From NCBI GenBank assembly GCA_016302215.1, contig JAEDNZ010000033.1, positions 1 to 14,054 on the forward strand: DNA of 14,054 bases, read 5' to 3'. The notes under the pieces were generated by a model that had not been told where the DNA came from, made no database searches, and was given only the letters and a program-made list of their open reading frames with translations. The stretch is from Muribaculaceae bacterium. Lineage in GTDB: Bacteria; Bacteroidota; Bacteroidia; Bacteroidales; Muribaculaceae. Shown here in pieces: positions 1 to 7,126 of this stretch. A program made the position numbers and the translations under genes. How positions within the stretch are numbered: position 1 is the stretch's first letter; the number at the start of each line of letters is the position of its first letter.

Positions 1-784
1 AGTTGTCGGCATCGTTGTATGCCGGCATTTTGCGGCGATTGCGCTCGAGGTCGCGGTGAGAGAGCGTGGCTGTGACAGTGCCGGCGGCGCCGATGCAGCC
101 TATGGGCTTGCCCATGGCATCGTAGATTTGCGACATGCCGTCATAGCAGCCATAGTCATCGAGGCCCGAGCGGTCGCAGCCCACCCAGTACGCCTGGTTT
201 TCGATAGCGCGAGCGACGAGCAGGTGGTGCCAGGCATAGGAGCGTACCTGAGGCCAGTTGGCCGGCACGAGCATTACGTCATAGCTTAAGCCGCGGTTGC
301 GACACCATGCGGGGAAGCGCAGGTCATAGCATATTATCATGGCCACGCGCCAGCCATTGATGGTCACCACCGGCGGCGCTGTGGTGCCGGCGGCGCAGTT
401 ACGGCTCTCATCGCTGAGGCAGAAGAGGTGGCGCTTGTCGGCATACGTCACCTCGCCCGAGGGCAGCACGATAAAGCCTCTGTTGCGGAGCTTGCCCTCG
501 CTGTCGCAGGCGGCAAACGAGCCGCACACGGCCATACGGCGCTCGGCAGCGATGCGGCGTGCCCACGCTATGGTGAGGCCGCCATCGTCAGGCTCTGACA
601 GCTCGCGCAGCAGCTCGGCATCTTTGACAAAAGAGGTGGTGAACAGCTCGGGCAATACCAGCACATCAGTGGGCGGAAGCTGGGCGATAGCTGCATCGGC
701 AGCCGCAAGGTTGGCGTCGCGGTCGGCATAGATGATGTCCAGCGGAAGTGCCGTCACGGTGAGGGTAGGGGCGTGAGTTGTCAT
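1..784 (-). CDS. Nitrilase-superfamily amidase, YafV/omega-amidase type (partial, 3' end cut)
   Basis: The frame is open from an ATG at 784 to the window edge, giving 261 codons, and lacks only the last few residues. It reads as a carbon-nitrogen hydrolase. The catalytic triad is visible: Glu46 in LPELFTTSF, Lys117 in YADKRHLF and Cys152 in ICYDLRFP. ANWP and RAIENQAYWVGCDR follow, and the end (MPAYNDADN) matches the end of E. coli YafV (256 aa). Family members hydrolyse 2-oxoglutaramate or 2-oxosuccinamate to the oxo-acid and ammonia in the cytoplasm, repairing transamination by-products. No signal peptide is seen. The ATG lies 15 bases after the antiporter stop, so the two are probably co-transcribed. 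Another omega-amide substrate is possible; the family is secure and the exact substrate is inferred. Confidence 0.9.
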   Translation of the reverse strand, partial: MTTHAPTLTVTALPLDIIYADRDANLAAADAAIAQLPPTDVLVLPELFTTSFVKDAELLRELSEPDDGGLTIAWARRIAAERRMAVCGSFAACDSEGKLRNRGFIVLPSGEVTYADKRHLFCLSDESRNCAAGTTAPPVVTINGWRVAMIICYDLRFPAWCRNRGLSYDVMLVPANWPQVRSYAWHHLLVARAIENQAYWVGCDRSGLDDYGCYDGMSQIYDAMGKPIGCIGAAGTVTATLSHRDLERNRRKMPAYNDADN

Positions 785-799
785 AACGGCGGTGTAGTG

Positions 800-1762
800 T
801 CAGGATTGTAATTGTATAAGAATAGTGGTGTAAGCAATGTAGCAGAGCACCATAATGGCGCCTTCGATGCGTGTGATGGTGCGTTTGGCAAAGAAGAGCC
901 CCACTATCCACAGCAGCACGCCCGAGCCCACGAGGGTGAGCAGGTCAAAGTTGGTGATGCCGTTGATGCGCAGCGGCGTTATCGTGGCGCTGCACCCCAG
1001 CACCAGGAATATGTTGAAGAGGTTGCTGCCGATGGCATTGCCGATGGCTATTTCGGGGTTTTTCTTGAGGGCTGCCACTATTGATGTGGCGAGCTCGGGC
1101 AGCGAGGTGCCACCGGCCACGAGTGTCAGGCCTATCACCGATTCGCTCACGCCGAGGGCGCGCGCAATGCCCGTGGCGCCATCTACAAAGAGGCTGCCGC
1201 CGAAAATCAGGGCGGCGAGGCCGCCGATGATATACACCACTGCGCGCCACCACGCCATAGGCTTGATTTCCGGGGTGTCGTCGCTGCCGTTGCCGCCGCC
1301 GGCGATGGCAAAGGTGTATCCCAGGAAGATGGCAAAGAAGCCCAGCAGGAGCAGGCCGTCGGTGGCGCTGATGATATTGGCGACGCCGCCATCGAGCAGC
1401 ACATCGTTGGCGCAGACAAGCAGCGCTAATGACGACAGCACACACAGCGGTATCTCTTTGCGCAGGGTGTTGCGCGTGATGATGATGGGCGTGACCATTG
1501 CCGTGCAGCCCACAATCATCAGGGTGTTGAAGATATTGCTGCCCACCACATTGCCCACGGCGATATCGGCGGTGCCGTTGATGGCTGATGAGATGCTCAC
1601 GGTGAGTTCGGGCGCCGAGGTGCCGAAAGCCACTATCGTCAGGCCTATCACTATGGTGGGTATGTGGAGGCGCTTGGCCACGGCGGCGGCCCCATCGGTG
1701 AGTATGTTGGCGCCGATGAGTATCAGCGCTAATCCGCCGATGAGTATTATGCTATCAATCAT
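800..1762 (-). CDS. CaCA-family sodium/calcium antiporter (YrbG-like)
   Basis: This 320-aa inner-membrane cation exchanger has two homologous halves. The first alpha-repeat has VIGLTIVAFGTSAPEL (Glu52) followed by VGNVVGSNIFN. The second has VIGLTLVAGGTSLPEL (Glu223) followed by IGNAIGSNLFN. These GTSxPEL and GSNxFN motifs form the ion-binding sites in the family. About ten hydrophobic segments are seen, with a glycine- and acid-rich central loop at about residues 155-168. An in-frame ATG at 1804 would add 14 residues (MDSPTPHLTY...). I prefer 1762 because the first membrane helix begins directly there, as is usual in the family. It is followed after 15 bases by the amidase gene. Ion specificity (Ca2+ against Na+ or H+) cannot be read from the sequence. 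Confidence 0.93.
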   Translation of the reverse strand: MIDSIILIGGLALILIGANILTDGAAAVAKRLHIPTIVIGLTIVAFGTSAPELTVSISSAINGTADIAVGNVVGSNIFNTLMIVGCTAMVTPIIITRNTLRKEIPLCVLSSLALLVCANDVLLDGGVANIISATDGLLLLGFFAIFLGYTFAIAGGGNGSDDTPEIKPMAWWRAVVYIIGGLAALIFGGSLFVDGATGIARALGVSESVIGLTLVAGGTSLPELATSIVAALKKNPEIAIGNAIGSNLFNIFLVLGCSATITPLRINGITNFDLLTLVGSGVLLWIVGLFFAKRTITRIEGAIMVLCYIAYTTILIQLQS

Positions 1763-1809
1763 TGTGTGAGTGAGATAAGTGAGGTGGGGAGTGGGGCTAT
1801 CCACTATCG

Positions 1810-1838
1810 CTCAACGGCCGTCGAGACCGCCAGTTGAG
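1810..1838 (-). terminator. Possible hairpin between the small conserved gene and the antiporter
   Basis: CTCAACGGC (1810-1818) pairs with GCC-A-GTTGAG (1829-1838), a 9-bp stem with one bulged A. It lies 66 bases downstream of the stop of the small gene ending at 1904. No T-tract follows, so it is a weak terminator candidate. The rest of the 141-base gap (1763-1903) shows no promoter consensus that I can find. Confidence 0.3.
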
Positions 1839-1903
1839 GCCTCGCCGACCGTTGGTGCGGGTGGGGTTATGACGCTATAGTATAGTCAGCGTGTATTGTG
1901 AGA

Positions 1904-2257
1904 TTACAGCTCCATGGCCTGCTTGCGAGCCTCGGCAGGCACGGCGGCATTCATAGCCTTGACGATGGTGTTGACGCCTTCGGTGAAGTCGTGCCACAGC
2001 TGCGTGTAGGCTTGCTTGTGGTAGGCGGTGCGTGCCTTGTGATATGCGGCGCGAGTGTCAAAGTCGCGTGCCTGCTTGTCAAAGCTGAATGTGGCGTTGG
2101 CCAGGGTGGTGCACTGCAGGTCAGCGATGTCGGTTATGATTTTAGTCACGGCCTCAGTGTCGATGCCTGCGGCGATATGGCGAGCTAAGAGTATTTCAGC
2201 TGCGAGAGCGCCACACACGCGGCGCACATTCTTCTTGAGTGTTCGTTTGTTTGACAT
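1904..2257 (-). CDS. Small conserved Bacteroidales protein of unknown function
   Basis: This is a 117-aa, apparently cytoplasmic, mostly helical protein that starts MSNKRTLKKNVRRVCGALAA and has no signal peptide or membrane segment. The basic start, followed by a predicted helix, resembles small Bacteroides proteins that begin with a similar (M)xxKRxLKK motif; this is from memory and they have no known function. An upstream ATG at 2335 is in frame, but it would place a -7 promoter element (2305-2312) inside the coding region, and the extra residues look unlike a protein start. The start at 2257 leaves a leader of about 40 bases. The C-terminal half is rich in Ala, His, Lys and Tyr, with a direct echo AAYHKARTAYHKQAY. 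No function can be proposed. Confidence 0.8.
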   Translation of the reverse strand: MSNKRTLKKNVRRVCGALAAEILLARHIAAGIDTEAVTKIITDIADLQCTTLANATFSFDKQARDFDTRAAYHKARTAYHKQAYTQLWHDFTEGVNTIVKAMNAAVPAEARKQAMEL

Positions 2258-2304
2258 TGTAGGTAGGTGTTGTTTAAGATGATACGTTTTGAGGTATTGA
2301 TACG

Positions 2305-2335
2305 CAAAGTTACACAGATTTTTGGTATATGCCAA
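2305..2335 (-). promoter_or_regulatory. Promoter of the small conserved gene (Bacteroidetes type)
   Basis: Read on the minus strand, TAACTTTG (2312 to 2305) matches the Bacteroidetes -7 consensus TAnnTTTG. TTGG (2335 to 2332) lies 19 bases upstream as a near match to the -33 TTTG. Transcription would begin near 2298, about 40 bases before the ATG at 2257. No sigma70 -35/-10 pair is evident. Confidence 0.65.
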
Positions 2336-2395
2336 TTTTTTAGCACTTTTTGCGCGAGTGAGGCGGCGGCGGGCAGTGAGGCGGCGTGATAGAGA

Positions 2396-2432
2396 GCAGG
2401 CCGGGCGCTCTGTTGCGGAGTGTCCGGCCTGT
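2396..2432. terminator. Hairpin downstream of the GlmU-like gene
   Basis: The arms 2396-2410 and 2418-2432 form a 15-bp stem with a 7-base loop; the core is AGGCCGGGCGCTC against GAGTGTCCGGCCT. The stem lies 37 bases after the stop of the GlmU-like gene, where a terminator is expected. Two internal pairs in the core and the outermost pair are G-U only in plus-strand RNA; in minus-strand RNA they become A-C mismatches. No clear T-tract follows on either strand. Confidence 0.5.
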
Positions 2433-2469
2433 ATGGTAGCTGTGTCTTTGTGGCGATGGTGCGTCGGGG

Positions 2470-3627
2470 CTAACGGTATGCCTCGGCAGTGTCGCGTATG
2501 GTGTTGAACATGCGCTCGGCGGCAGGCGTGAGCACCATGCTGCGGCGAGCCATCACGCGGCGCGCGGTGTCAAAGAATTCGAGCATTGACACATCATCAA
2601 ATCCGGCCGAGCCACCTTTGCTAAACGAGGGTATAAATACGCGCGGCATGCCGGCGCTGACGATGTTGCAGCCCACGCCCACCACGGTGGCGGTGTTAAA
2701 GGCGGTGTTGATGCCGGCTTTGCTGTGGTCGCCCATGATGAGGCCGCAGAATTGCAGCCCGGTGCGGCGGAAGCGATTGGTGCGATAGTTCCACAGGCGT
2801 ATCTCGGCATAGTTGTTTTTGAGGTTTGAGGCGGTGCAGCCGGCGCCGAGGTTGCACCACTGGCCTATCACGGCATTGCCTAAGAAGCCATCGTGAGCCT
2901 TGTTGGTGTAGCCTTGCACCACTACGTTGCTGATTTCGCCGCCCATCTTGCAGTGCGGCCCCAGGGTGGTGGCCCCATACACTTTAGCGCCGAGCTTGAA
3001 GGCGCAGTGCTCGGCCGTGGCGATAGGGCCACGCAGCACGGCGCCCTCCATCACCTCGGTGTCGCGCCCCAGGTAGATGGGGCCGTGGGTGACGTTGAAC
3101 ACCGCACATTCGGCTTGCACGCCTTCTTCGAGGAATAGCATGGAGGGGTCGCCTATGATGGTGCATGTAGAGCTTACGGGCGCGCCGGTGCGGCCGGCTG
3201 TTACGGCGGCATAATCGGCCTTGATGACGGCGTCGTTGCTCATAAAGATGTCGTAGAGCTGATTGATGAAGATTGGCGCCGCACCCGTATAATCGACACG
3301 ACGGCGCTCCGTGCCGCGGTAAGCCACGGTGGTTCCGCCCACGGTCAGTGTCTCGCCACTCTTTAGTGCTGCCACGGCTGCGGCGAGCGAGGCGTCGGCG
3401 ATGACGTTGCCGGCCACATAGAGCGTGTCGTCATCAGGGCTGTCAGGTGCCGGAAACAGCTCGGTGAGATAGGCCTCGGTGAGCCAGAAATATTCGCCGG
3501 GGAGATACATCTGCCAGCGCTCGGCGATAGTCATAAGGCCGAGACGCAAATCGCCTACCGGGCGTGTATAGGTCATAGGTAGCAAATCTTCACGCGCCGG
3601 ATGGGGGTCAAATACGATGACTTTCAT
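2470..3627 (-). CDS. GlmU-like bifunctional sugar nucleotidyltransferase/acyltransferase (alternative Bacteroidetes type)
   Basis: This 385-aa protein is the alternative GlmU-like form typical of Bacteroidetes. The N-terminal part has MKVIVFDPHP, then TRPVGDLRLG (residues 21-30) and AERW, in place of the usual glycine-rich nucleotidyltransferase loop. From about residue 155 to 335 there are imperfect hexapeptide repeats of a left-handed beta-helix. KAHDGFLG (His245) followed by NLGAGCTASNLKNNY aligns with the acetyl-transfer region of GlmU, where His is the catalytic base. By analogy it makes UDP-GlcNAc from glucosamine-1-phosphate for cell wall and LPS; thymidylyl or uridylyl transfer to another sugar is the alternative. 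The ATG at 3627 is chosen over the in-frame 3858 because the family begins here and the longer form overlaps rfbC. It is divergent from rfbC with a shared promoter region. Confidence 0.85.
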   Translation of the reverse strand: MKVIVFDPHPAREDLLPMTYTRPVGDLRLGLMTIAERWQMYLPGEYFWLTEAYLTELFPAPDSPDDDTLYVAGNVIADASLAAAVAALKSGETLTVGGTTVAYRGTERRRVDYTGAAPIFINQLYDIFMSNDAVIKADYAAVTAGRTGAPVSSTCTIIGDPSMLFLEEGVQAECAVFNVTHGPIYLGRDTEVMEGAVLRGPIATAEHCAFKLGAKVYGATTLGPHCKMGGEISNVVVQGYTNKAHDGFLGNAVIGQWCNLGAGCTASNLKNNYAEIRLWNYRTNRFRRTGLQFCGLIMGDHSKAGINTAFNTATVVGVGCNIVSAGMPRVFIPSFSKGGSAGFDDVSMLEFFDTARRVMARRSMVLTPAAERMFNTIRDTAEAYR

Positions 3628-3665
3628 CTTAAAATAGTTTGAATTAGCAAAAACATTTATAATAT

Positions 3666-3697
3666 TTTCATAGGTAGGGGCAAAATTACTAATTTTG
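3666..3697 (+). promoter_or_regulatory. Promoter of rfbC
   Basis: On the plus strand TAATTTTG (3690-3697) is a -7 element. TTTC (3666-3669), one base off TTTG, lies 20 bases upstream. The predicted transcript starts near 3702, leaving a short A-rich leader of about 19 bases and no Shine-Dalgarno sequence before the ATG at 3721. This -7 element and that of the divergent gene form the two arms of one palindrome. Confidence 0.62.
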
Positions 3698-3711
3698 TGG
3701 CAAAATACAAA
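3681..3711 (-). promoter_or_regulatory. Promoter of the GlmU-like gene
   Basis: On the minus strand TAATTTTG (3688 to 3681) matches the -7 consensus TAnnTTTG, and TTTG (3711 to 3708) lies exactly 19 bases upstream as the -33 element. Transcription is expected near 3674, giving a leader of roughly 47 bases before the ATG at 3627. Confidence 0.72.
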
Positions 3712-3720
3712 ATCTAAGCT

Positions 3721-4278
3721 ATGCAATTTGAAAAAACAGCTATCGAGGGCGTGTGGATAATACGTCCGCAGAGGCATGGCGACCGCCGTGGCTATTTCAG
3801 CGAGACGTTTCGTGCCGACCTCTTCGGCGCCCATATCAGCGATGTGACTTTTGTGCAAGACAATGAGTCAATGTCGGCACGCAATGTGGTGCGCGGCATG
3901 CACTTGCAGCGTGAGCCTTATGCCCAGGCCAAGTTAGTGCGTGTCAGCGAGGGCAGGGTGATGGATGTGGCGGTGGATATGCGCCGCGGCTCTGACACCT
4001 TTGGCCGCCATATCTCGGTAATTCTCGATGCCGATGAGGGCACGCAGCTGTTTATACCTCGTGGTTTTGCCCATGGCTTCAGGGTGCTCAGCGAGTATGC
4101 TCGCTTTCAGTATAAGGTTGATAATATTTATGCTCCGCAGGCTGAGCTGAGCATACTCCTCGATGATCCGGACTTGGGCATCGACTGGGGCATCGCCAAG
4201 GAGCAGATGGTGCTCAGCGACAGAGATATGCAGGGCATCACATGGCGCCAAGCCGTCAGCCTTTTGGCTCAGGACTGA
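3721..4278 (+). CDS. rfbC: dTDP-4-dehydrorhamnose 3,5-epimerase
   Basis: This 185-aa cupin enzyme (RmlC) epimerises C3 and C5 of dTDP-4-keto-6-deoxyglucose on the way to dTDP-L-rhamnose, a precursor of surface polysaccharide. Family motifs appear in order: GDRRGYFSETF (20-30), FVQDNESMS (44-52), VRGMHLQ with catalytic His61, AKLVRV with Lys71, PRGFAHGF with His118, QYKVDNIYAP with Tyr131/Tyr137, DPDLGIDW (149-156) and LSDRD with Asp169, the likely His partner. The length matches the family. The stretch before DPDLGIDW reads AELSILLD, where many homologues have a GG-containing turn. No rfbA, rfbB or rfbD lies within the window, so it is separated from the rest of the pathway here. It has its own promoter and converges on the next gene. 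Confidence 0.95.
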   Translation: MQFEKTAIEGVWIIRPQRHGDRRGYFSETFRADLFGAHISDVTFVQDNESMSARNVVRGMHLQREPYAQAKLVRVSEGRVMDVAVDMRRGSDTFGRHISVILDADEGTQLFIPRGFAHGFRVLSEYARFQYKVDNIYAPQAELSILLDDPDLGIDWGIAKEQMVLSDRDMQGITWRQAVSLLAQD

Positions 4279-4306
4279 GCCTCGTCAGCAATCAGATACA
4301 CAATAA

Positions 4307-4359
4307 TATCGCCGACAGCGCTTCGGGGCGAGTGTGCCTCATCAGTGCTGTCGGCGATA
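4307..4359. terminator. Bidirectional terminator between convergent genes
   Basis: TATCGCCGACAGC (4307-4319) and GCTGTCGGCGATA (4347-4359) form a perfect 13-bp inverted repeat around a 27-base loop. It sits 28 bases after the rfbC stop and 40 bases after the stop of the convergent minus-strand gene. T-tracts are weak on both sides, so the call rests on the stem and its position. Confidence 0.6.
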
Positions 4360-4399
4360 GTGTTGTTAAAGCTCTATATATAGCGAGTGCAGAGCCGGC

Positions 4400-5881
4400 T
4401 TATTTCTTCTTGCTCAGGCGCAGCAGCAGGCCCGGGTAGAGGTCTTTGCCTTTCTTTACTTCAAATTTAGAGGCGCGCAGGTTGATGGCTGACAATTGAG
4501 CCTCGGCTTTCTCGTTGCCTTCGGATGCGAGCTGCTTGGCGTCTTCGGCGGCGCCGGCGATATTGTTCCAGATGGCATCGCCCACGGCTTTGACTTTGCC
4601 CACCACCTTGTAAGTGGTGACGCCGTTTTCGTCTTCGTTGGCTTCGAGCACTTCATATTCATCGCCTTTAGCCACACCTTCCTTGGTGCCGATTTGCGCA
4701 TAGACATACTTGCCGTCGTCTGACACCTGATAGAGGGGAGTCTTGGTGCGGAACACTTCGTGCTTGACTTGAAGTTTTACGATGGCCTTGTCAATGGCAT
4801 TTTCTACGGCGTCCTTAATCATCTCGGCCTGGGGGCGTGTGGAGAAGGCGCTGGCCACCACGCGCGCCGTGGCGTTGTCCTTGCCGATGAATTTGAGGGT
4901 GCAGAAGCCATCGTTGATGAGCTGCTCCAGGGGTTTGTCCCAGTATTGGGCATAGAAAAGGTCGAGCTTCTCCTTGTCCCACTCGAGCTTGTAGAGATAT
5001 GTGTAGGCCTGCACGCTGAAGCCTTTGCCGGCTGCGGCATTGGCGGCGAGGCCGCCGACTTGTGCGGCGAGCTTACCCCATGAGCCGAAAGCTCCGCCCA
5101 CGGCATTGGCCACCTGCTGCGCCTCCTCCACGATAGCGGCGTTGCTGCGGTAGCGCAGGTTTACGGCGAGCACAAAGGTGTTGTCAATAAGCTCTTGGCC
5201 GGCATCCATCAGGCGTGCATCGCTGCGGCGCGTGCCGGCAGCGGCGCTCTTGGCGGCCTCGGTGGCGTCTTGCAGGCCGCGCTCTTTGATGAGTGTCAGC
5301 TCATCGTCGTAGCAAGTGCCGTTGTAGCCAAACCATTTTGCTACAAGCTGTGGCGCTGTGCCTTGCTCGGCAAAGAATTTGAGGAGTACGGCCGGCAGGC
5401 GATAGTCCAGGTCGTCGGTGTTAGTAGCCGGGGAGGAGGTGCCTGCCATCATGCTCAGGAGGTTGCCTGATGATTTCTTGCCCTTGTTGCCGGCGGCAGC
5501 AGCGGCATCGATTTCTTCCTGTGTCACTTTGTAATTGTCAAAGTTGAGTACGCGCTCGCTCAGGTTGTGGTCATTAAATTGCGGCGGTATCTCCACGAGC
5601 ATAAACTCGCGCTGGGCTATCTGCGACTTTGTCATGCCGGCGGTCTCGGTGGTGTCGGCTCTCTCTGTCTGCATTGACTGGATGGCGCTCGTGAGGATGT
5701 TGCTTGAGGTGACTTCCTTGTCGAGCTTGGCATCTTGAGCGTCAGAGCGCACCAAGAAGGTGTACAGTGAGCTACGGCGATAGTTGGGCACTGAGTCGAG
5801 TGTAGCCCCGGCGTAGCACGGAGCGGCCACGGCAGCTGTCAGCAGCAGGGCTGCAAAGCGTGTGATGACTGTTGATTTCAT
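4400..5881 (-). CDS. Large secreted protein of unknown function with a C-terminal FlgT-like beta domain
   Basis: This 493-aa protein has a signal peptide (MKSTVITRF, then a hydrophobic stretch, cleavage likely after CYA at about residue 24), so it acts in the periplasm or envelope. The mature start has SVPNYRRSSLYTFLV. Further on are FVLAVNLRYRSN and an Ala/Gly-rich helical part at about 265-295, then QAYTYLYKLEWDKEKLDLFY. From about residue 380, TPLYQVSDDGKYVYAQIGTK followed by EGVAKGDEYEVLE resembles the small beta domain at the C-terminus of FlgT-like proteins (a stretch read as G.K.GV..GD.FEV). I recognise it as a type found in Bacteroides without an assigned role. A terminator-like hairpin lies between it and the upstream five-gene operon, but all six products are exported and share FlgT-like traits, so a joint role is plausible. 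No promoter consensus was found upstream. Confidence 0.8.
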   Translation of the reverse strand: MKSTVITRFAALLLTAAVAAPCYAGATLDSVPNYRRSSLYTFLVRSDAQDAKLDKEVTSSNILTSAIQSMQTERADTTETAGMTKSQIAQREFMLVEIPPQFNDHNLSERVLNFDNYKVTQEEIDAAAAAGNKGKKSSGNLLSMMAGTSSPATNTDDLDYRLPAVLLKFFAEQGTAPQLVAKWFGYNGTCYDDELTLIKERGLQDATEAAKSAAAGTRRSDARLMDAGQELIDNTFVLAVNLRYRSNAAIVEEAQQVANAVGGAFGSWGKLAAQVGGLAANAAAGKGFSVQAYTYLYKLEWDKEKLDLFYAQYWDKPLEQLINDGFCTLKFIGKDNATARVVASAFSTRPQAEMIKDAVENAIDKAIVKLQVKHEVFRTKTPLYQVSDDGKYVYAQIGTKEGVAKGDEYEVLEANEDENGVTTYKVVGKVKAVGDAIWNNIAGAAEDAKQLASEGNEKAEAQLSAINLRASKFEVKKGKDLYPGLLLRLSKKK

Positions 5882-5983
5882 TTGTGAAGAATGATAGGAT
5901 TAGTTTATGTAAGTGTATTTATATATGTATATTCTTAAGTAGGTCTCTATATGTTCAGCGGAGGTGGGGCGTTTAAATCATAG

Positions 5984-6005
5984 GTGTGTGATTGAATTCA
6001 CACAC
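5984..6005. repeat. Short inverted repeat in the 280-base gap between two secreted-protein genes
   Basis: GTGTGTG (5984-5990) and CACACAC (5999-6005) form a 7-bp stem around ATTGAATT. It lies about 100 bases upstream of the start at 5881, within the likely leader of that gene. The gap 5882-6161 otherwise holds the operon-end hairpin and an AT-rich stretch at 5890-5950. No CAAAnnTA (minus-strand -7) is visible. Confidence 0.3.
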
Positions 6006-6102
6006 GCCTTCTTACATAGTATGCAGACGCCGGAGCGCTTGAATTGTGATAATACTTGATGTTGCCCCCCTCACTCTACTCCGGATTTCTGAATGTTATT
6101 AG

Positions 6103-6131
6103 CAGCAAAGCCGCTGTCAGCGGCTTTGCTG
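6103..6131 (-). terminator. Terminator of the five-gene envelope operon
   Basis: CAGCAAAGCCGCT (6103-6115) pairs perfectly with AGCGGCTTTGCTG (6119-6131) around a 3-base loop. It begins 30 bases after the last stop codon of the operon at 6162. The stem is very stable, but no long T-tract follows, so some read-through into the next secreted-protein gene is possible. Confidence 0.7.
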
Positions 6132-6161
6132 TAAGTGGTGGATTGTGGTAGGTCACTGCGA

Positions 6162-7088
6162 TTACCAGAGCCAGCCCATATTGTAGGTGATGGGCTGCTG
6201 GTGGTTGCCGTAAGCCACACCCACATCGCGTGCGGCCTTGATGGTGGCTTTCTGAAGGTCTATGCTGTCTTTGTATTTGGTCACGTTCTCAAAGTCCCAG
6301 TTGGCTTTGACCACTTTTGCAATTTTGTCGCCAAAGGCCATAGCCTCTTTGTAGCATGATGCCTGCGGGTTGATTTGCGTCAGATAAGAGTAAGCCTCGT
6401 TTGCGCCATATTCGTCGGGGTTGGTGCCCCACGCAGCGCGTGCTTTAGCCAAGAGCTGCAGGCCTTCAAAGTCAATATATTTCTGGTATATGACATTGGT
6501 CAGGGCCACAGCCTCATTGTATCCGTCGGTACACTCGGGGATAGAGGTGGAGTAGTACAGCGCCTCGTCAAAGTTTTGCAGCGCCATAGCGTTTTTGGCT
6601 TTTGCGAGGATAGAGGGATAGTTGGCGTTGTAGTATTCGATAATTTTGGTGCGGCCGCGCTCGATAAAGCTGACAAAGGCCTTGTTGCGGCCGTTGAGCG
6701 ACTGCAACGCATTGATATATGCGCGCTCGTCGCTGGTGCCCACGCCTTTGACGTCAAAGCTCTGAGTGGCATACACCTTTTGGTCGAGGATGTCGCCCAT
6801 GTAGATGGTGAGCGTTGACTTGATGGCGGTGGTCTGTGGCGGGCCGGCGAGGATATCCTTGAAGGAGTGGTTAAACTTGGCGGTGATGAAGAAGCGGCTG
6901 TTGTCGCTGCCTACCACGCCTTGCGAGGCGGCAGCTGCCGTCAGGCGAGTGGCCAATTGGTCGCTGACGCGCTCAGGCACGTCTTCGCCTTCATACACGG
7001 GCACTGCCGTCAGTGGCAGGTCACATTCGGCTACGGCATCGAGGGTGAAAGCTGCCAGCGCTATCGTTACGATATGATGTAGTTTCAT
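6162..7088 (-). CDS. Secreted protein of unknown function, helical repeat-like C-terminal half
   Basis: This 308-aa protein has a type I signal peptide (MKLHHIVTIALAAFTLDAVA, cleavage before ECDLPL). The N-terminal half has VSDQLATRLTAAAASQGVVG, then FFITAKFNHSFKDILAGPPQ, an alternating strand STLTIYMGDIL and a GVGTSDERAYINAL element. This looks like an alpha/beta domain of the kind found in envelope proteins with nucleation or assembly roles. After IIEYYNANY (about 155) come helical pairs, such as AKNAMALQNFDEALYY, resembling TPR-type repeats with conserved Cys residues. I recall similar Bacteroides proteins but no function. It is the last gene of the operon, 38 bases after the DUF6175 gene, and ends in an aromatic tail (MGWLW). 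Confidence 0.82.
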   Translation of the reverse strand: MKLHHIVTIALAAFTLDAVAECDLPLTAVPVYEGEDVPERVSDQLATRLTAAAASQGVVGSDNSRFFITAKFNHSFKDILAGPPQTTAIKSTLTIYMGDILDQKVYATQSFDVKGVGTSDERAYINALQSLNGRNKAFVSFIERGRTKIIEYYNANYPSILAKAKNAMALQNFDEALYYSTSIPECTDGYNEAVALTNVIYQKYIDFEGLQLLAKARAAWGTNPDEYGANEAYSYLTQINPQASCYKEAMAFGDKIAKVVKANWDFENVTKYKDSIDLQKATIKAARDVGVAYGNHQQPITYNMGWLW

Positions 7089-7126
7089 AACTGTAAATTT
7101 GTGTTGTGAGGTGTGGATGTGGTGGG

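Noticed and set aside
855..1769. Plus-strand open frame of 304 codons opposite the antiporter
   Set aside because: The antiporter motifs are unambiguous; the antisense product is a low-complexity shadow without a start context.
2322..2507. Small plus-strand open frame of 61 codons between minus-strand genes
   Set aside because: It is Arg-rich and runs through the hairpin region and into the GlmU-like gene. No promoter or family resemblance.
3628..3858. Extension of the GlmU-like gene to an upstream in-frame ATG at 3858
   Set aside because: It would overlap rfbC and both promoters, and the extra residues have no family counterpart.
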